The position numbers and the translations under genes were made by a program. Shown here piece by piece: positions 1 through 8,296 of a stretch of DNA of 18,105 nt (position 1 is the stretch's first letter; each line of letters opens with the position of its first letter). Below the pieces are notes generated by a model, which saw nothing but the letters and a program-made list of their open reading frames with translations, was not told the DNA's origin and searched no databases. The stretch is taken from positions 1 to 18,105 of the forward strand of contig USCL01000044.1 in the NCBI GenBank assembly GCA_900553145.1, read 5' to 3'. The DNA comes from an uncultured Desulfovibrio sp. GTDB lineage: Bacteria > Desulfobacterota > Desulfovibrionia > Desulfovibrionales > Desulfovibrionaceae.

Positions 1-2442
1 GGGGAACCAATGAACGGCGTTCCCGCCGCAATGGTGCTCAACGGGGATATCCTCGTCACCGGTGTCCGGTGGGGCAATGCCGTGGTCTGTATTCAGCCCA
101 AGCGCGGATGTGCCGGCTCCCGATGTGACGGACAGGTCTGCAAAATTCTCCATGATCCCTCCGTACCGCCCCCGCATCAATATATAGCGACCTATCGCTG
201 GCTTCAGGACGGTTTTGGCGCGGATGTCGTGGTGCATGTGGGAACGCACGGCAACCTTGAATTCCTTCCCGGGAAAAGCGTCGGACTTTCTGGCAGCTGT
301 TTTCCTGATCTTGCCCTTCATGAGGTTCCGCATGTCTATATCTACAACTCCGACAATCCCCCGGAAGGTGTCGTCGCCAAGCGGCGGAGCTATGCGGAAC
401 TGGTCGATCACATGCAGACGGTCATGGTGCAGAGCGGCCTTTACGAGGCTCTGGAAGAGCTGGATCGCCTGCTTGGCGAATGGGAACAGGCCCGTGTGGG
501 GAATCCCAACCGGGCGCACCAGCTCGAACATCTGATCCGGGAAGGGATTGCCGCCGCCAATCTGGAATCGCAGGTATCCCCTGAAACGGCTCCTGACTTT
601 GCTTCCCTTGCCTCCCGCACCCATGCGGCTCTCGGCCTTCTCCGCAGTACGCATATGGAAGACGGCATGCACGTTTTCGGGGAAACGCCGCAGGGCAAGC
701 GAAGGGCACAGTTTATAGCGTCCATTGTCCGGTATGACGCGGGACAGGCCGATTCGTTACGGAAAAGGCTGTGCACGGCCCAAGGATTCGAGCTTGAAAC
801 ATTGCTCGCCGAACCGGGAGGCGTGGACAAACGTCTTCGGCAGAGCCATGCAAGCCTTTTGGAAAAAGTGGAAAACCAGCTCGTTGCCGTTTGCGAGATG
901 CTGATGGAGGGTACGGAGCCGGAGGCGCTCTCCGTATGTGTCCGCTCCCTGCTGGGGGATGCGTGTCTTGTGCCGGACGTGCTGGAGGGCCTTGCCACGG
1001 TGGGGCGGAGGATTCTCGGCATCATCGAACGGATGGATGTCACGGACGAAACGGGTTCTCTGCTGAATGCCTTTACAGGCAACTATGTACTGCCGGGGCC
1101 TTCCGGGATCATCACCCGGGGGCGGGAAGACATCCTGCCGACCGGACGGAATTTTTACACGCTTGATCCCCGGCGGCTGCCCACCCGCGCGGCATGGCGC
1201 GTCGGACAGAATCTCGCCCGGGCGCTCATCGCCAAACATCTGGAGGAGGAAGGGCGTTATCCTGAAAACGTCGCCATGTTCTGGATGTGCAACGACATGA
1301 TGTGGGCCGACGGCGAAGGAATGGGGCAGCTTCTCTGCCTCCTCGGAGTGGTTCCGCGCTGGTTGGGCAACGGGATGGTGGACGGGTTCGACGTCATTCC
1401 GCTGGAAGAGCTGGGCCGCCCGCGCATTGACGTGACCGTCCGCGTATCGGGTCTGCTGCGGGACGGTTTTCCTGCGGCCATGCACATGCTGGATGCGGCG
1501 GTACAGGCCGTCGCCGCGCTGGATGAACCTTTGGAAAGCAACTTCGTCCGCAAACACACGCAGGAACGTCTGGAAGCCATCGAAACCGATGATCCCGATG
1601 CGTGGCGTTCAGCAACCTTCCGTCTTTTTTCTTCGGAACCGGGAACCTATCAAGCCGGGGTCAACCTCGCCGTCTACGCGTCCGCATGGCAGACGGAAGC
1701 CGATCTCGCGGATATTTTTATCCATTGGAACGGGTACGCCTACGGCAAGGACGCGTTCGGGGTCAAACGTCCGAGGGCGCTGGAGGCCAGCCTCTCCACT
1801 GTGGACGTCACCTACAATAAGGTGGTCAGCGACGAGCACGATCTGTTCAACTGCTGCGGCTATTATGGGACGCACGGCGGCATGGCCGCTGCGGCGTCCC
1901 ATTTCCGGGGCGGGCAGGTCAAAACGTATTATGGCGATACGCGCGAGCCCGAACAGGTGCGGGTCCGCGATCTGGCCGACGAGGTGCGCCGCGTCGTGCG
2001 GACCCGGTTGCTCAATCCCCAATGGATAGAGGGAATGAAACGGCACGGATACAAGGGGGCGGGGGATATTTCCAAACGTACCGGGCGCGTATACGGGTGG
2101 GGAGCCACCACGCAGGCCGTTGATGACTGGATTTTCGACGACATCGCCAAAACCTTCGTGCTGGATCCTGAAAACCGGGCTTTTTTTGATGAAAACAATC
2201 CGTGGGCACTTGAAGAAATCGCCCGTCGGCTGCTTGAAGCGGAAGCGCGCCATTTATGGAAGGCCGATCCTGATGTGCTTGCCGAACTGCGCGAAGCCTA
2301 CATGGACATAGAGGGTTCCCTCGAAGATCGTACAGAGGCGTTCGGCGGGGAATTTCAGGGAGGCTCCATCGACATCGTCACGTCCGACGATGTGGCGGAG
2401 TGGAAACGGGCGCTGGAAGCCATGCGCGAAAACAATCAGTAA
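1..2442 (+). CDS. cobN: Cobaltochelatase CobN-type large subunit (5' truncated by window edge)
   Basis: The reading frame is open from the first base, so the gene begins upstream. About 813 C-terminal residues are visible of a protein that is normally about 1,200-1,300 long. CobN/BchH-family subunits bind the tetrapyrrole and the metal, and insert Co2+ into the corrin ring (Mg2+ in BchH) using ATP hydrolysed by AAA+ partners. The family signature HVGTHGNLEFLPGK lies near residues 76-89, counting from the methionine at base 10. It is followed by the conserved YIYNSDNPPEG stretch and, near the C-terminus, by GGMAAAASHFRG and YGDTREPE. An unusual cysteine-rich stretch (four Cys within 18 residues, bases 88-141) precedes the segment reading HDPSVPPPHQY. 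The next gene starts 16 bases downstream, and ChlI/ChlD-like partners follow, which favours a cobaltochelatase over an isolated BchH. A corrinoid-uptake or remodelling role cannot be excluded. Family assignment is firm; substrate is inferred. Confidence 0.93.
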   Translation, partial: GEPMNGVPAAMVLNGDILVTGVRWGNAVVCIQPKRGCAGSRCDGQVCKILHDPSVPPPHQYIATYRWLQDGFGADVVVHVGTHGNLEFLPGKSVGLSGSCFPDLALHEVPHVYIYNSDNPPEGVVAKRRSYAELVDHMQTVMVQSGLYEALEELDRLLGEWEQARVGNPNRAHQLEHLIREGIAAANLESQVSPETAPDFASLASRTHAALGLLRSTHMEDGMHVFGETPQGKRRAQFIASIVRYDAGQADSLRKRLCTAQGFELETLLAEPGGVDKRLRQSHASLLEKVENQLVAVCEMLMEGTEPEALSVCVRSLLGDACLVPDVLEGLATVGRRILGIIERMDVTDETGSLLNAFTGNYVLPGPSGIITRGREDILPTGRNFYTLDPRRLPTRAAWRVGQNLARALIAKHLEEEGRYPENVAMFWMCNDMMWADGEGMGQLLCLLGVVPRWLGNGMVDGFDVIPLEELGRPRIDVTVRVSGLLRDGFPAAMHMLDAAVQAVAALDEPLESNFVRKHTQERLEAIETDDPDAWRSATFRLFSSEPGTYQAGVNLAVYASAWQTEADLADIFIHWNGYAYGKDAFGVKRPRALEASLSTVDVTYNKVVSDEHDLFNCCGYYGTHGGMAAAASHFRGGQVKTYYGDTREPEQVRVRDLADEVRRVVRTRLLNPQWIEGMKRHGYKGAGDISKRTGRVYGWGATTQAVDDWIFDDIAKTFVLDPENRAFFDENNPWALEEIARRLLEAEARHLWKADPDVLAELREAYMDIEGSLEDRTEAFGGEFQGGSIDIVTSDDVAEWKRALEAMRENNQ

Positions 2443-2458
2443 GATCGAAGGAGAACCG

Positions 2459-3454
2459 ATGAAAACACTTCGCCAGCGTTATCCCTTTTCCGCCATTGTC
2501 GGGCAGGAGGAATTGAAACAGGCCCTGCTGCTGAATCTGGTCTATCCCGGTATCGGCGGGGTGCTTATCCGAGGAGAAAAAGGGACCGCCAAGTCCACGG
2601 CTGTGCGGGCTTTGGAAGCGATTCTCCCGGAAATCAACGTGGTGAAAGGCTGTCCCTGCGGATGTGATCCCCACGGCGACGCGTTGTGCCCGTGGTGTCT
2701 GGAGCAGGAGGCTCTTGAATCCGTCTCGCGTCAGGTTCGTGTGGTCGACTTGCCGGTCGGTTCCACGGAAGATCGCGTCGTCGGTTCACTGGATATGGAA
2801 ACGGCCCTCCGTGAAGGCAGACGGCGTTTCGAACCGGGGATCCTTGCGGATGCCAACCGGGGTATCCTGTATGTGGACGAAATCAACCTGCTGGATGACC
2901 ATCTTGTGGACGTATTGCTGGATGCGGCGGCGATGGGCATAAACACGGTCGAGCGTGAAGGCGTTTCTTGGTCGCATCCTTCCCGTTTTGTGCTTGTCGG
3001 TACGATGAACCCGGAAGAAGGGGAACTCCGCCCGCAGCTTCTCGACAGGTTCGGCCTGTGCGTGGAGGTCAGGGGCATGGCGGAACCGGAAGCGCGGCTT
3101 CAGGTAATGACCCGCCGTGCGGCTTTTGAGGATGATCCGGTGGGCTTCCGTGCCGCATGGCAGGAGCAGGAGAAGGAGATAGCCGAACGGATTGTCGCCG
3201 CGAGACGGAAACTCGGGAACGTCGCTGTTCCGGAAGATGTCATGCGCGCCATTGTCGAACTCGCCATTGAAACGGAAGTGGATGGGCACAGGGCGGATAT
3301 CGTCATGCTGAAAACCGTCAAGGCCATCGCCGCGTGGCGTGGGGATGGCGAGGCCACCAGAGAAGATGTCATGCAGGCTGCCCGGCTGGTTCTGCCGCAC
3401 AGGATGAGGAGAAAGCCTTTTCAGAATGTCGGGTCCGCGAAGGCGGTGCGGTGA
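2459..3454 (+). CDS. ChlI/BchI-like AAA+ ATPase subunit of a CobN-type chelatase
   Basis: This 331-residue AAA+ protein of the magnesium chelatase subunit I family would energise metal insertion by CobN, taking the place of CobS in the aerobic cobaltochelatase. Walker A is GEKGTAKS (residues 39-46) and Walker B is ILYVDE (136-141). The sensor/arginine-finger region GTMNPEEGELRPQLLDRFG (181-199) is intact, so it should hydrolyse ATP. Between Walker A and B sits a cysteine cluster (C65, C67, C69, C77, C80). The ATG at 2459 is chosen because GAAGGAG (2447-2453) sits just upstream and the family N-terminus (RYPFSAIVGQ) follows at once. An in-frame ATG at 2390 would lie inside cobN. The stop codon shares one base with the start of the next gene (TGATG), which indicates translational coupling. 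Confidence 0.92.
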   Translation: MKTLRQRYPFSAIVGQEELKQALLLNLVYPGIGGVLIRGEKGTAKSTAVRALEAILPEINVVKGCPCGCDPHGDALCPWCLEQEALESVSRQVRVVDLPVGSTEDRVVGSLDMETALREGRRRFEPGILADANRGILYVDEINLLDDHLVDVLLDAAAMGINTVEREGVSWSHPSRFVLVGTMNPEEGELRPQLLDRFGLCVEVRGMAEPEARLQVMTRRAAFEDDPVGFRAAWQEQEKEIAERIVAARRKLGNVAVPEDVMRAIVELAIETEVDGHRADIVMLKTVKAIAAWRGDGEATREDVMQAARLVLPHRMRRKPFQNVGSAKAVR

Positions 3455-5475
3455 TGTCCGGCAAATGGCGGGTGTTTCCTTTCACCGCCCTTGTAGGGCA
3501 GGAAAAGATCAAGCGCGCCTTGCTCGCCAACGCCGTTTTACCGAGCATTGGCGGCGTGTTGCTGCGGGGTGAAAAAGGAACGGCGAAATCTACGGCTGTG
3601 CGCGGCCTCGCCTCGCTGCTGCCCGGAACGCAGGCTGTCGCGGGTTGCCTGTGGCACTGTGATCCGCGTGCCCCGGAAGGTTCCCTTTGTCCTGCCTGCG
3701 CGGAGAAAAAACGCAGGGGGGCGTTGCCGGCAATGGCCTTTACCCCGCAATTGGTGGATGTTCCTTTGTCCGCCAGTGAAGACAGGGTAGCCGGAAGCCT
3801 GGACATGGAAGTGGCGTTCCGCGAGGGAAAACGCATCCTTCAGCCGGGGCTGCTCGCAGCCGCGCACCGTGGCATCCTGTATATAGATGAAGTCAACCTG
3901 CTTCCTGATCATGTGGCGGACATTATTGTTGAGGCCTGTTCCGAAGGCGTCAACCGTATCCGGCGGGAAGGCATATCCGCTGAACATCCTTCATGCTTCG
4001 TCCTTGTTGGGACAATGAACCCGGAAGAGGGAGAGCTTCGGCCCCAGCTTCTGGATCGCTTCGGGCTGGCGGTTTCGGTATCCGCGCCCAATGACGTGGA
4101 AAAACGCCTGAGCGTGTTGCGGCTTCGTGAGCGGTTTGACGCTGATCCGCAGGGATTTCTCCTCCGATACGCTGAACAGGAAGCCGCGCTTGCCGTCCGT
4201 ATCCGTGAAGCGCAACGGCTTGTCTCACAGGTCCGTATTCCTCGGCTTTTGATGAAAAAAATGGCCGAGATTGCTGCGGAAGCGCTCTGCGCCGGACATC
4301 GTGGGGAGCTGGCCTTGGAGCGGACCGCCCGTGCGTTCGCGGCATTGGCCGCAAGGCAGGAGGTTCGAGAGGAAGATGTGTTGGAGGCGGAGGAGTTGGC
4401 TTTGGCGCATCGACGCCGTATGGCGGCCCCGCCCCCGCAGGAACGGCAGGAGCAGGAGCGGAGTGAGCATTCCTCTTCACAAGGACAGGAGCACTCCAGA
4501 CGGGAGGAGGATAGGGATGAGCCGCAAGAGCATTCCCATTCGCAGGGCAATCCTCTTCCTGATGCAGCTTCGCAATTGCCCCCTCAGGGAAATGCGCAGG
4601 GAGTAGCCGGGGTGGGGGATGTGGATCAGGTTTTCGCCATTGGAGCGCCGTTTACGATCAGGCCTATCCGGTTGAGAAAAGATCGGATGCAACGCAAAGG
4701 CACAGGACGGCGTTCCCGCACGTCCACGCCGCAAAAGGTCGGACGGACTGTAGGAAGTCTTCCGCTCGTGGGACATGAAATGAAGCATGCCGATATTGCA
4801 TGGGATGCGACGCTTCGTGCCTCAGCCTTGCATCACAGCGCCGCCGGAGGCGGATGGAGCCGCCCCGTCATTACCCGTGATGATATCCGCACCAAACGCC
4901 GCGAAAAGAAAATCGGCAACTTGATAGTCTTTTCCGTGGACGCTTCCGGCTCAATGGGAGCGGCCAGACGCATGGAAGAAGCCAAGGGTGCCGTGTTGTC
5001 CCTTCTTGTGGATGCCTACCAAAAACGGGACAAGGTGGCTTTTGTCGCCTTCCGTGGCCAACAGGCCGAAGTGTTGTTGCATCCCACAGGGAGTGTGGAG
5101 CAGGCTTACCGGAAACTGGAGGAGCTCCCCACAGGGGGGCGTACGCCCCTCGCGTCGGGGCTTGAGGAAAGTCATCGCATCATCAAGAACCAGCTTCGGA
5201 AAGATCCAGATACCAGACCTATTTTACTTGTCCTTTCCGACGGGAGAGCCAACGTTGCCCCGAACGGCGTAAAGCCTATGCCCGCGGCGTTGGAAGCCGC
5301 CCGGCGCATTGCCGCCGACGGACGTATTCATTCCCTAGTAATTGATGTAGAGCGGCAAGGCCTCGTCCAGTTCGCAATGGCGAAAACGCTCTCTGAAGCT
5401 TTGGAGGCCGACTATATGCATCTTGAAGAACTTAAAGCGGATACGCTGGTTCGCACGCTCAAGGATATATTGTGA
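3454..5475 (+). CDS. ChlD/BchD-like AAA+ and von Willebrand A subunit of a CobN-type chelatase
   Basis: The 673-residue product has an N-terminal AAA+ module (about 1-320), a hydrophilic Gln/Glu/Ser/His/Pro linker (about 324-390) and a C-terminal von Willebrand A domain (about 488-673). Walker A (GEKGTAKS, 39-46) and Walker B (ILYIDE, 141-146) are both intact, whereas canonical BchD/ChlD usually has a degenerate ATP site. The vWA domain has a full MIDAS: DASGS (D496, S498, S500), T564 in GGRTPLASG and D596 in LSDGRAN. In the family, this subunit forms a double ring with the I subunit and docks to CobN/BchH. The start at 3454 overlaps the previous stop by one base; a longer frame from 3334 would lie inside that gene. 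The 3' end overlaps the following GTG start by four bases. It is the functional counterpart of CobT. Confidence 0.9.
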   Translation: MSGKWRVFPFTALVGQEKIKRALLANAVLPSIGGVLLRGEKGTAKSTAVRGLASLLPGTQAVAGCLWHCDPRAPEGSLCPACAEKKRRGALPAMAFTPQLVDVPLSASEDRVAGSLDMEVAFREGKRILQPGLLAAAHRGILYIDEVNLLPDHVADIIVEACSEGVNRIRREGISAEHPSCFVLVGTMNPEEGELRPQLLDRFGLAVSVSAPNDVEKRLSVLRLRERFDADPQGFLLRYAEQEAALAVRIREAQRLVSQVRIPRLLMKKMAEIAAEALCAGHRGELALERTARAFAALAARQEVREEDVLEAEELALAHRRRMAAPPPQERQEQERSEHSSSQGQEHSRREEDRDEPQEHSHSQGNPLPDAASQLPPQGNAQGVAGVGDVDQVFAIGAPFTIRPIRLRKDRMQRKGTGRRSRTSTPQKVGRTVGSLPLVGHEMKHADIAWDATLRASALHHSAAGGGWSRPVITRDDIRTKRREKKIGNLIVFSVDASGSMGAARRMEEAKGAVLSLLVDAYQKRDKVAFVAFRGQQAEVLLHPTGSVEQAYRKLEELPTGGRTPLASGLEESHRIIKNQLRKDPDTRPILLVLSDGRANVAPNGVKPMPAALEAARRIAADGRIHSLVIDVERQGLVQFAMAKTLSEALEADYMHLEELKADTLVRTLKDIL

Positions 5476-6467
5476 ATCCCGTTCTGAGATGGCTCTTCGT
5501 TATTATTCTGGTGATGTGTCCAGCGACTTGGGCACATGATTCGGAAAACACCGTTATGGATTCCTTGGGAAGAAATATCCGTGTTCCTGTTCCGGTTCGC
5601 AGAGTCGTGTCACTCTCCGCTTCCGGCGCCGAATGTATTCAGATTATGGGCAGGATGGATACGCTCGTCGGGGTTACGGAACACACGAAGACCCGGATCG
5701 GGCAGTTTCCTGAAATTGCGGGGCTGCCAAGCGTAGGGCGCGGTTTTATGCCGAATCTCGAAGTGATTGCGGAGCTTCGCCCGGATGTAGTTCTTGCGTG
5801 GAAAACGAATCCGGGCCCAGAACTGGAACGGCAGTTGGAGCCTCTGGGGATCGCCGTGCTCCGGCTCGATCTGACGGAACCGAAGACGTTGCCCGAAGAG
5901 ATGCGGGCGCTCGCGTCGATTTTGGGCACGGAAGCGCAAGCGCGTACGGAAGCCTATTGGGAGTGGGTGGCACGTTGGACGGCGCAAATACAAAACAGCA
6001 TAGCCGGTCATCCAAAGCCGACGGTACTGGCGGAGCATTTTACGCCGTTGAGGATAGCGGGACCGGGCTCGGGCCTGTACGAACTGACGCAGATGGCTGG
6101 CGGGAACAACCTTGCCGGTGATATCGGCATACGCTCCATGCAAGTAGATTCCGAATGGGTTCTCGAAAGGAATCCACAGCTTTTTGTGAAGAGCATTCTT
6201 TTGGGCAAACAGAATCCTGAAGAGGATTCCCTGAGAATCGACAGGTGCTTGCACAGTGTCTTGGAGCGGGACAATTGGCGGTTGCTTGATGCCGTCACAG
6301 AGAACCGTGTGTATGTCCTCGATTCGGACATCGCAAGCGGCCCCCGTTATGTCATCGGCCTCGCCGAACTTGCATCATGGTTTTATCCCGAAGCCTCCGT
6401 TCCTTCCGGAAAACGGATTTATGAGGAATGGAAAACTAGAAAATGGATGTCCCCGCACAAGGACTAA
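5472..6467 (+). CDS. Periplasmic substrate-binding protein, BtuF/FecB type (corrinoid or metal-chelate uptake)
   Basis: This 331-residue class III ABC solute-binding protein starts with GTG, overlapping the stop of the chlD-like gene (GTGA). A signal peptide is clear: a hydrophobic core WLFVIILVM and a probable signal peptidase I site after ATWA (near residue 21). There is no convincing lipobox, so the mature protein is probably soluble in the periplasm. The two-lobe family pattern is present: VVSLSASGAECIQIMG at the start of lobe 1, a central helix (about 150-180), and lobe 2 with LTQMAGGNNLAG and the terminal ENRVYVLDSD segment. Ligands in the family are cobalamin, Fe-siderophores or heme. 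Co-transcription with cobN and its ATPases suggests a corrinoid or cobalt compound, which is inference. No permease or ATPase genes (btuCD) follow, because a decayed region begins directly after it. Confidence 0.85.
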   Translation: MNPVLRWLFVIILVMCPATWAHDSENTVMDSLGRNIRVPVPVRRVVSLSASGAECIQIMGRMDTLVGVTEHTKTRIGQFPEIAGLPSVGRGFMPNLEVIAELRPDVVLAWKTNPGPELERQLEPLGIAVLRLDLTEPKTLPEEMRALASILGTEAQARTEAYWEWVARWTAQIQNSIAGHPKPTVLAEHFTPLRIAGPGSGLYELTQMAGGNNLAGDIGIRSMQVDSEWVLERNPQLFVKSILLGKQNPEEDSLRIDRCLHSVLERDNWRLLDAVTENRVYVLDSDIASGPRYVIGLAELASWFYPEASVPSGKRIYEEWKTRKWMSPHKD

Positions 6468-6620
6468 TGGTGGACGTGTAGATTGCTCTGTTTTTTGTTG
6501 CGGCTTGTCTGGTTTCATTCCATCTTTTTGATTTATGCTGACCGCAGGATATTTTTGGACATGCAGTCGTCATGAAAAAGACATTCGTTGAAAGAGGCAA
6601 AACACGTTTGCAATTGTTTG
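6468..6620. other. Intergenic stretch between the corrinoid operon and the decay zone
   Basis: About 150 bases separate the binding-protein stop from the convergent end of the yddG-like pseudogene. The DNA is AT-richer than the operon before it. I see no convincing hairpin-plus-T-tract terminator and no credible small gene; a 62-codon minus-strand frame here has no recognisable features. Confidence 0.5.
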
Positions 6621-7516
6621 TCATAGCAGCTTCTTCGTATCATTTTTGGGGGTCGCCAACCAACTGAGAACGGATCCTAGACCAAACATGCCTACGCCGC
6701 ACTAGAAAGAAGGCACTGGAAGTACGGAGAGCCATAGGCAACTGAACAAAATGGAAAAGATGGGTGGTGAAATAGGATACCGTCGCGAACAGTATGAGGT
6801 TTCCTTTCTGGACCCTCTTCCCACAAGGCATACGACGAGGCGAAACAGATGGCCGTTATCAATACATTGAGATACTCAATTAGAGGTACGCTGGGGAACG
6901 GTTCCTCCGCAATGAGGCAACGGATCCACAGTGTAGTGGCGATAGTCAAAAAGGAAATATGCACGATTTTGCTGGATTGTGTGAACAGTCTTACCACGTT
7001 GCAGTAGAGTCCCAAAAAGATGGCGGCGATGAAGGCGAGAAGATAGGGAATGGGATTGGAGGAAACATGTTCCATGAAAAGAGCGAGGTCGAAAGCCCCT
7101 CCGGAAACGCACCAGACGATTCCCGAAAAGGAAAACAGCAGGCCCGGGTAAAGATAAAAACGCGCTTTCTGCTTTAGAATGATCAGAGAAAAAAGCACAA
7201 TCAGGCAAGGCTACAGGTAATTGACAAGCCCGACTTCCAGCGTTTGCTGGCTGTCATGGGCAAGCCCGATGGATTGGGAGAACAGGAGTTCATAGGCGAC
7301 GAAGAAGAACCCGCCGATGAACAGATACGGCTTGGAAAGTGTCTTGAGGTCAGGAATGCCCTGTTTCAGAAATAGCAAAAGCGCGCCGAGGCTATAGACC
7401 AAAGCGGCACCTAGTGTTGCGCCGAAGACTTTGGTTACGCTGCGCATAAGCGCAATCAGCATACTCCATATCAAAATAGCGCAAAGGCCGCACCGGGTTG
7501 CCCTTATTGAACTCAT
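6621..7516 (-). pseudogene. Broken yddG-like aromatic amino acid exporter (EamA/DMT family)
   Basis: Read on the minus strand from the ATG at 7516-7514, the sequence follows E. coli YddG almost end to end (about 299 codons of DNA against about 293 residues). The N-terminal part (MSSIRATRCGL, then LIWSMLIALMRSV) runs to EVGLVNYL, where the family has Trp followed by Pro. Here that codon is TAG (7213-7211). The frame then resumes with PCLIVLFSLIIL and continues through PYLLAFIAAIFLGLYC to about 6835. There it shifts to a second frame (KGNLILFATVSYFTT), then near 6770 to a third frame, which carries a second TAG (6704-6702), again at a family Trp position, and ends in VLSWLAT and a TGA at 6623-6621. 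Two stops and two frameshifts make this a decayed gene. The intact ancestor would have been a ten-helix inner-membrane exporter. Identification rests on recalled similarity to YddG. Confidence 0.85.
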
Positions 7517-7542
7517 TGTTTGTTTTTTCCGTATGATGAGAC

Positions 7543-7575
7543 AGTCCGGCACACGGAATGAGCGTGTACCGGACT
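7543..7575. terminator. 13-bp hairpin with a T-rich flank on the plus side
   Basis: Arms at 7543-7555 and 7563-7575 pair over 13 positions around a 7-base loop. The single imperfect pair is C/A on the plus strand but a G-U wobble on the minus strand. The plus-strand 3' flank is T-rich (TTTGTTTTTATTT). It lies between the methionine-synthase remnant and the yddG-like remnant, both on the minus strand, so it may be the old intergenic terminator or attenuator of that pair. On the minus strand no U-tract follows it, which leaves the direction uncertain. Confidence 0.5.
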
Positions 7576-7581
7576 TTGTTT

Positions 7582-8090
7582 TTATTTCCAGATGGACTCG
7601 GCAATCTCTTTTATGAAAGCGATCTTAGCCCATTGTTCTTTTTCCGTCAGCAAGTTTCCCTCTTCCGTAGAAGCAAAACCGCATTGCGGGCTGAGGCGCA
7701 GCTGGTTGATGAACGGATAGTTCGCGGCTTGTCTCTCTGGTGGAAAGGTAGTCGCCACCGGAGACGAAACCTGAATAAACACCTGATCCGTTATGGTAGC
7801 CTCTCCTATTCAAGACGTTTTTGATGTCTTTAGTGATATTTCGTATGATGTCCCCTTTCAGCTCGCTTTGCCCTGCGTTCCAGTGTTCTACCACGCCATA
7901 GTGATAGCTGGTCTGGCCACCGTATCCCCGGAGGAAGACATGAAGTTGAGCGTCCGGCGAAACGTTATGTTAGGTGGCCTCGCCAAGAACATCAACTGGC
8001 CCCGTGACGAAATACAGCAGCAGACACACAGAGACTGTCCCGTCGCCGTACCAAATCTAAATCAGGAACAGCATTTTTGCCAGTGCTATG
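7582..8090 (-). pseudogene. 3' remnant of a YxjG/MetE-like cobalamin-independent methionine synthase
   Basis: The minus-strand C-terminal part is unmistakable for the YxjG/YxjH family (COG0620-type methyltransferases): LRLSPQCGFASTEEGN, then LLTEKEQWAKIAFIKEIAESIW before the TAA at 7584-7582. The Cys in SPQCGF corresponds to the family zinc ligand. Upstream, the similarity continues only weakly and in another frame (QLHVFLRGYGGQTSYHYG near 7890-7950, possibly the HxCRGN region), with in-frame stops beyond that. The family is about 340-380 residues long and no intact frame of that size exists here. The catalytic N-terminal part is missing or unrecognisable. The boundary near 8090 is approximate. 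Confidence is high for the last 65 codons and low for the rest. Confidence 0.7.
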
Positions 8091-8118
8091 CCGGGAAGGT
8101 AATTCACGTAAGAAGAAT

Positions 8119-8149
8119 CCCTCAACAGTGTTGACGGCACTGTTAAGGG
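8119..8149 (-). terminator. Probable terminator downstream of the permease remnant
   Basis: CCCT-c-AACAGTG (8119-8130) pairs with CACTGTT-a-AGGG (8138-8149): 11 bp with one internal mismatch and a 7-base loop. On the minus strand the hairpin is followed by ATTCTTCTT, a moderate T-rich tail. It lies about 150 bases beyond the permease stop codon, in the right orientation for a rho-independent terminator of that gene. Confidence 0.45.
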
Positions 8150-8296
8150 ACTCCTTCGGATGAAGTGGGACAAGCTGTTACCCGAAGGGAGGTCCTATCC
8201 TTGGGGAGCACGCTAGCCGCACTTTGACTCTCTCTGCTTTTGCACAGATACTTGTTTTATGGTTTCTTCAATATATACACGTTATAGTTTTACAAT

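Noticed and set aside
441..1557. Overlapping minus-strand frames inside cobN
   Set aside because: Low-complexity Arg/Ser/Pro-rich translations opposite conserved CobN sequence; no ribosome binding sites.
6702..7213. TAG codons in the yddG remnant as recoded (pyrrolysine or Trp) codons
   Set aside because: The same gene also has two frameshifts, so ordinary pseudogene decay explains everything; kept only as a low-interest check.
7793..8134. 113-codon plus-strand frame in the decay zone
   Set aside because: It is opposite the methionine-synthase remnant and has no recognisable motif or convincing start.
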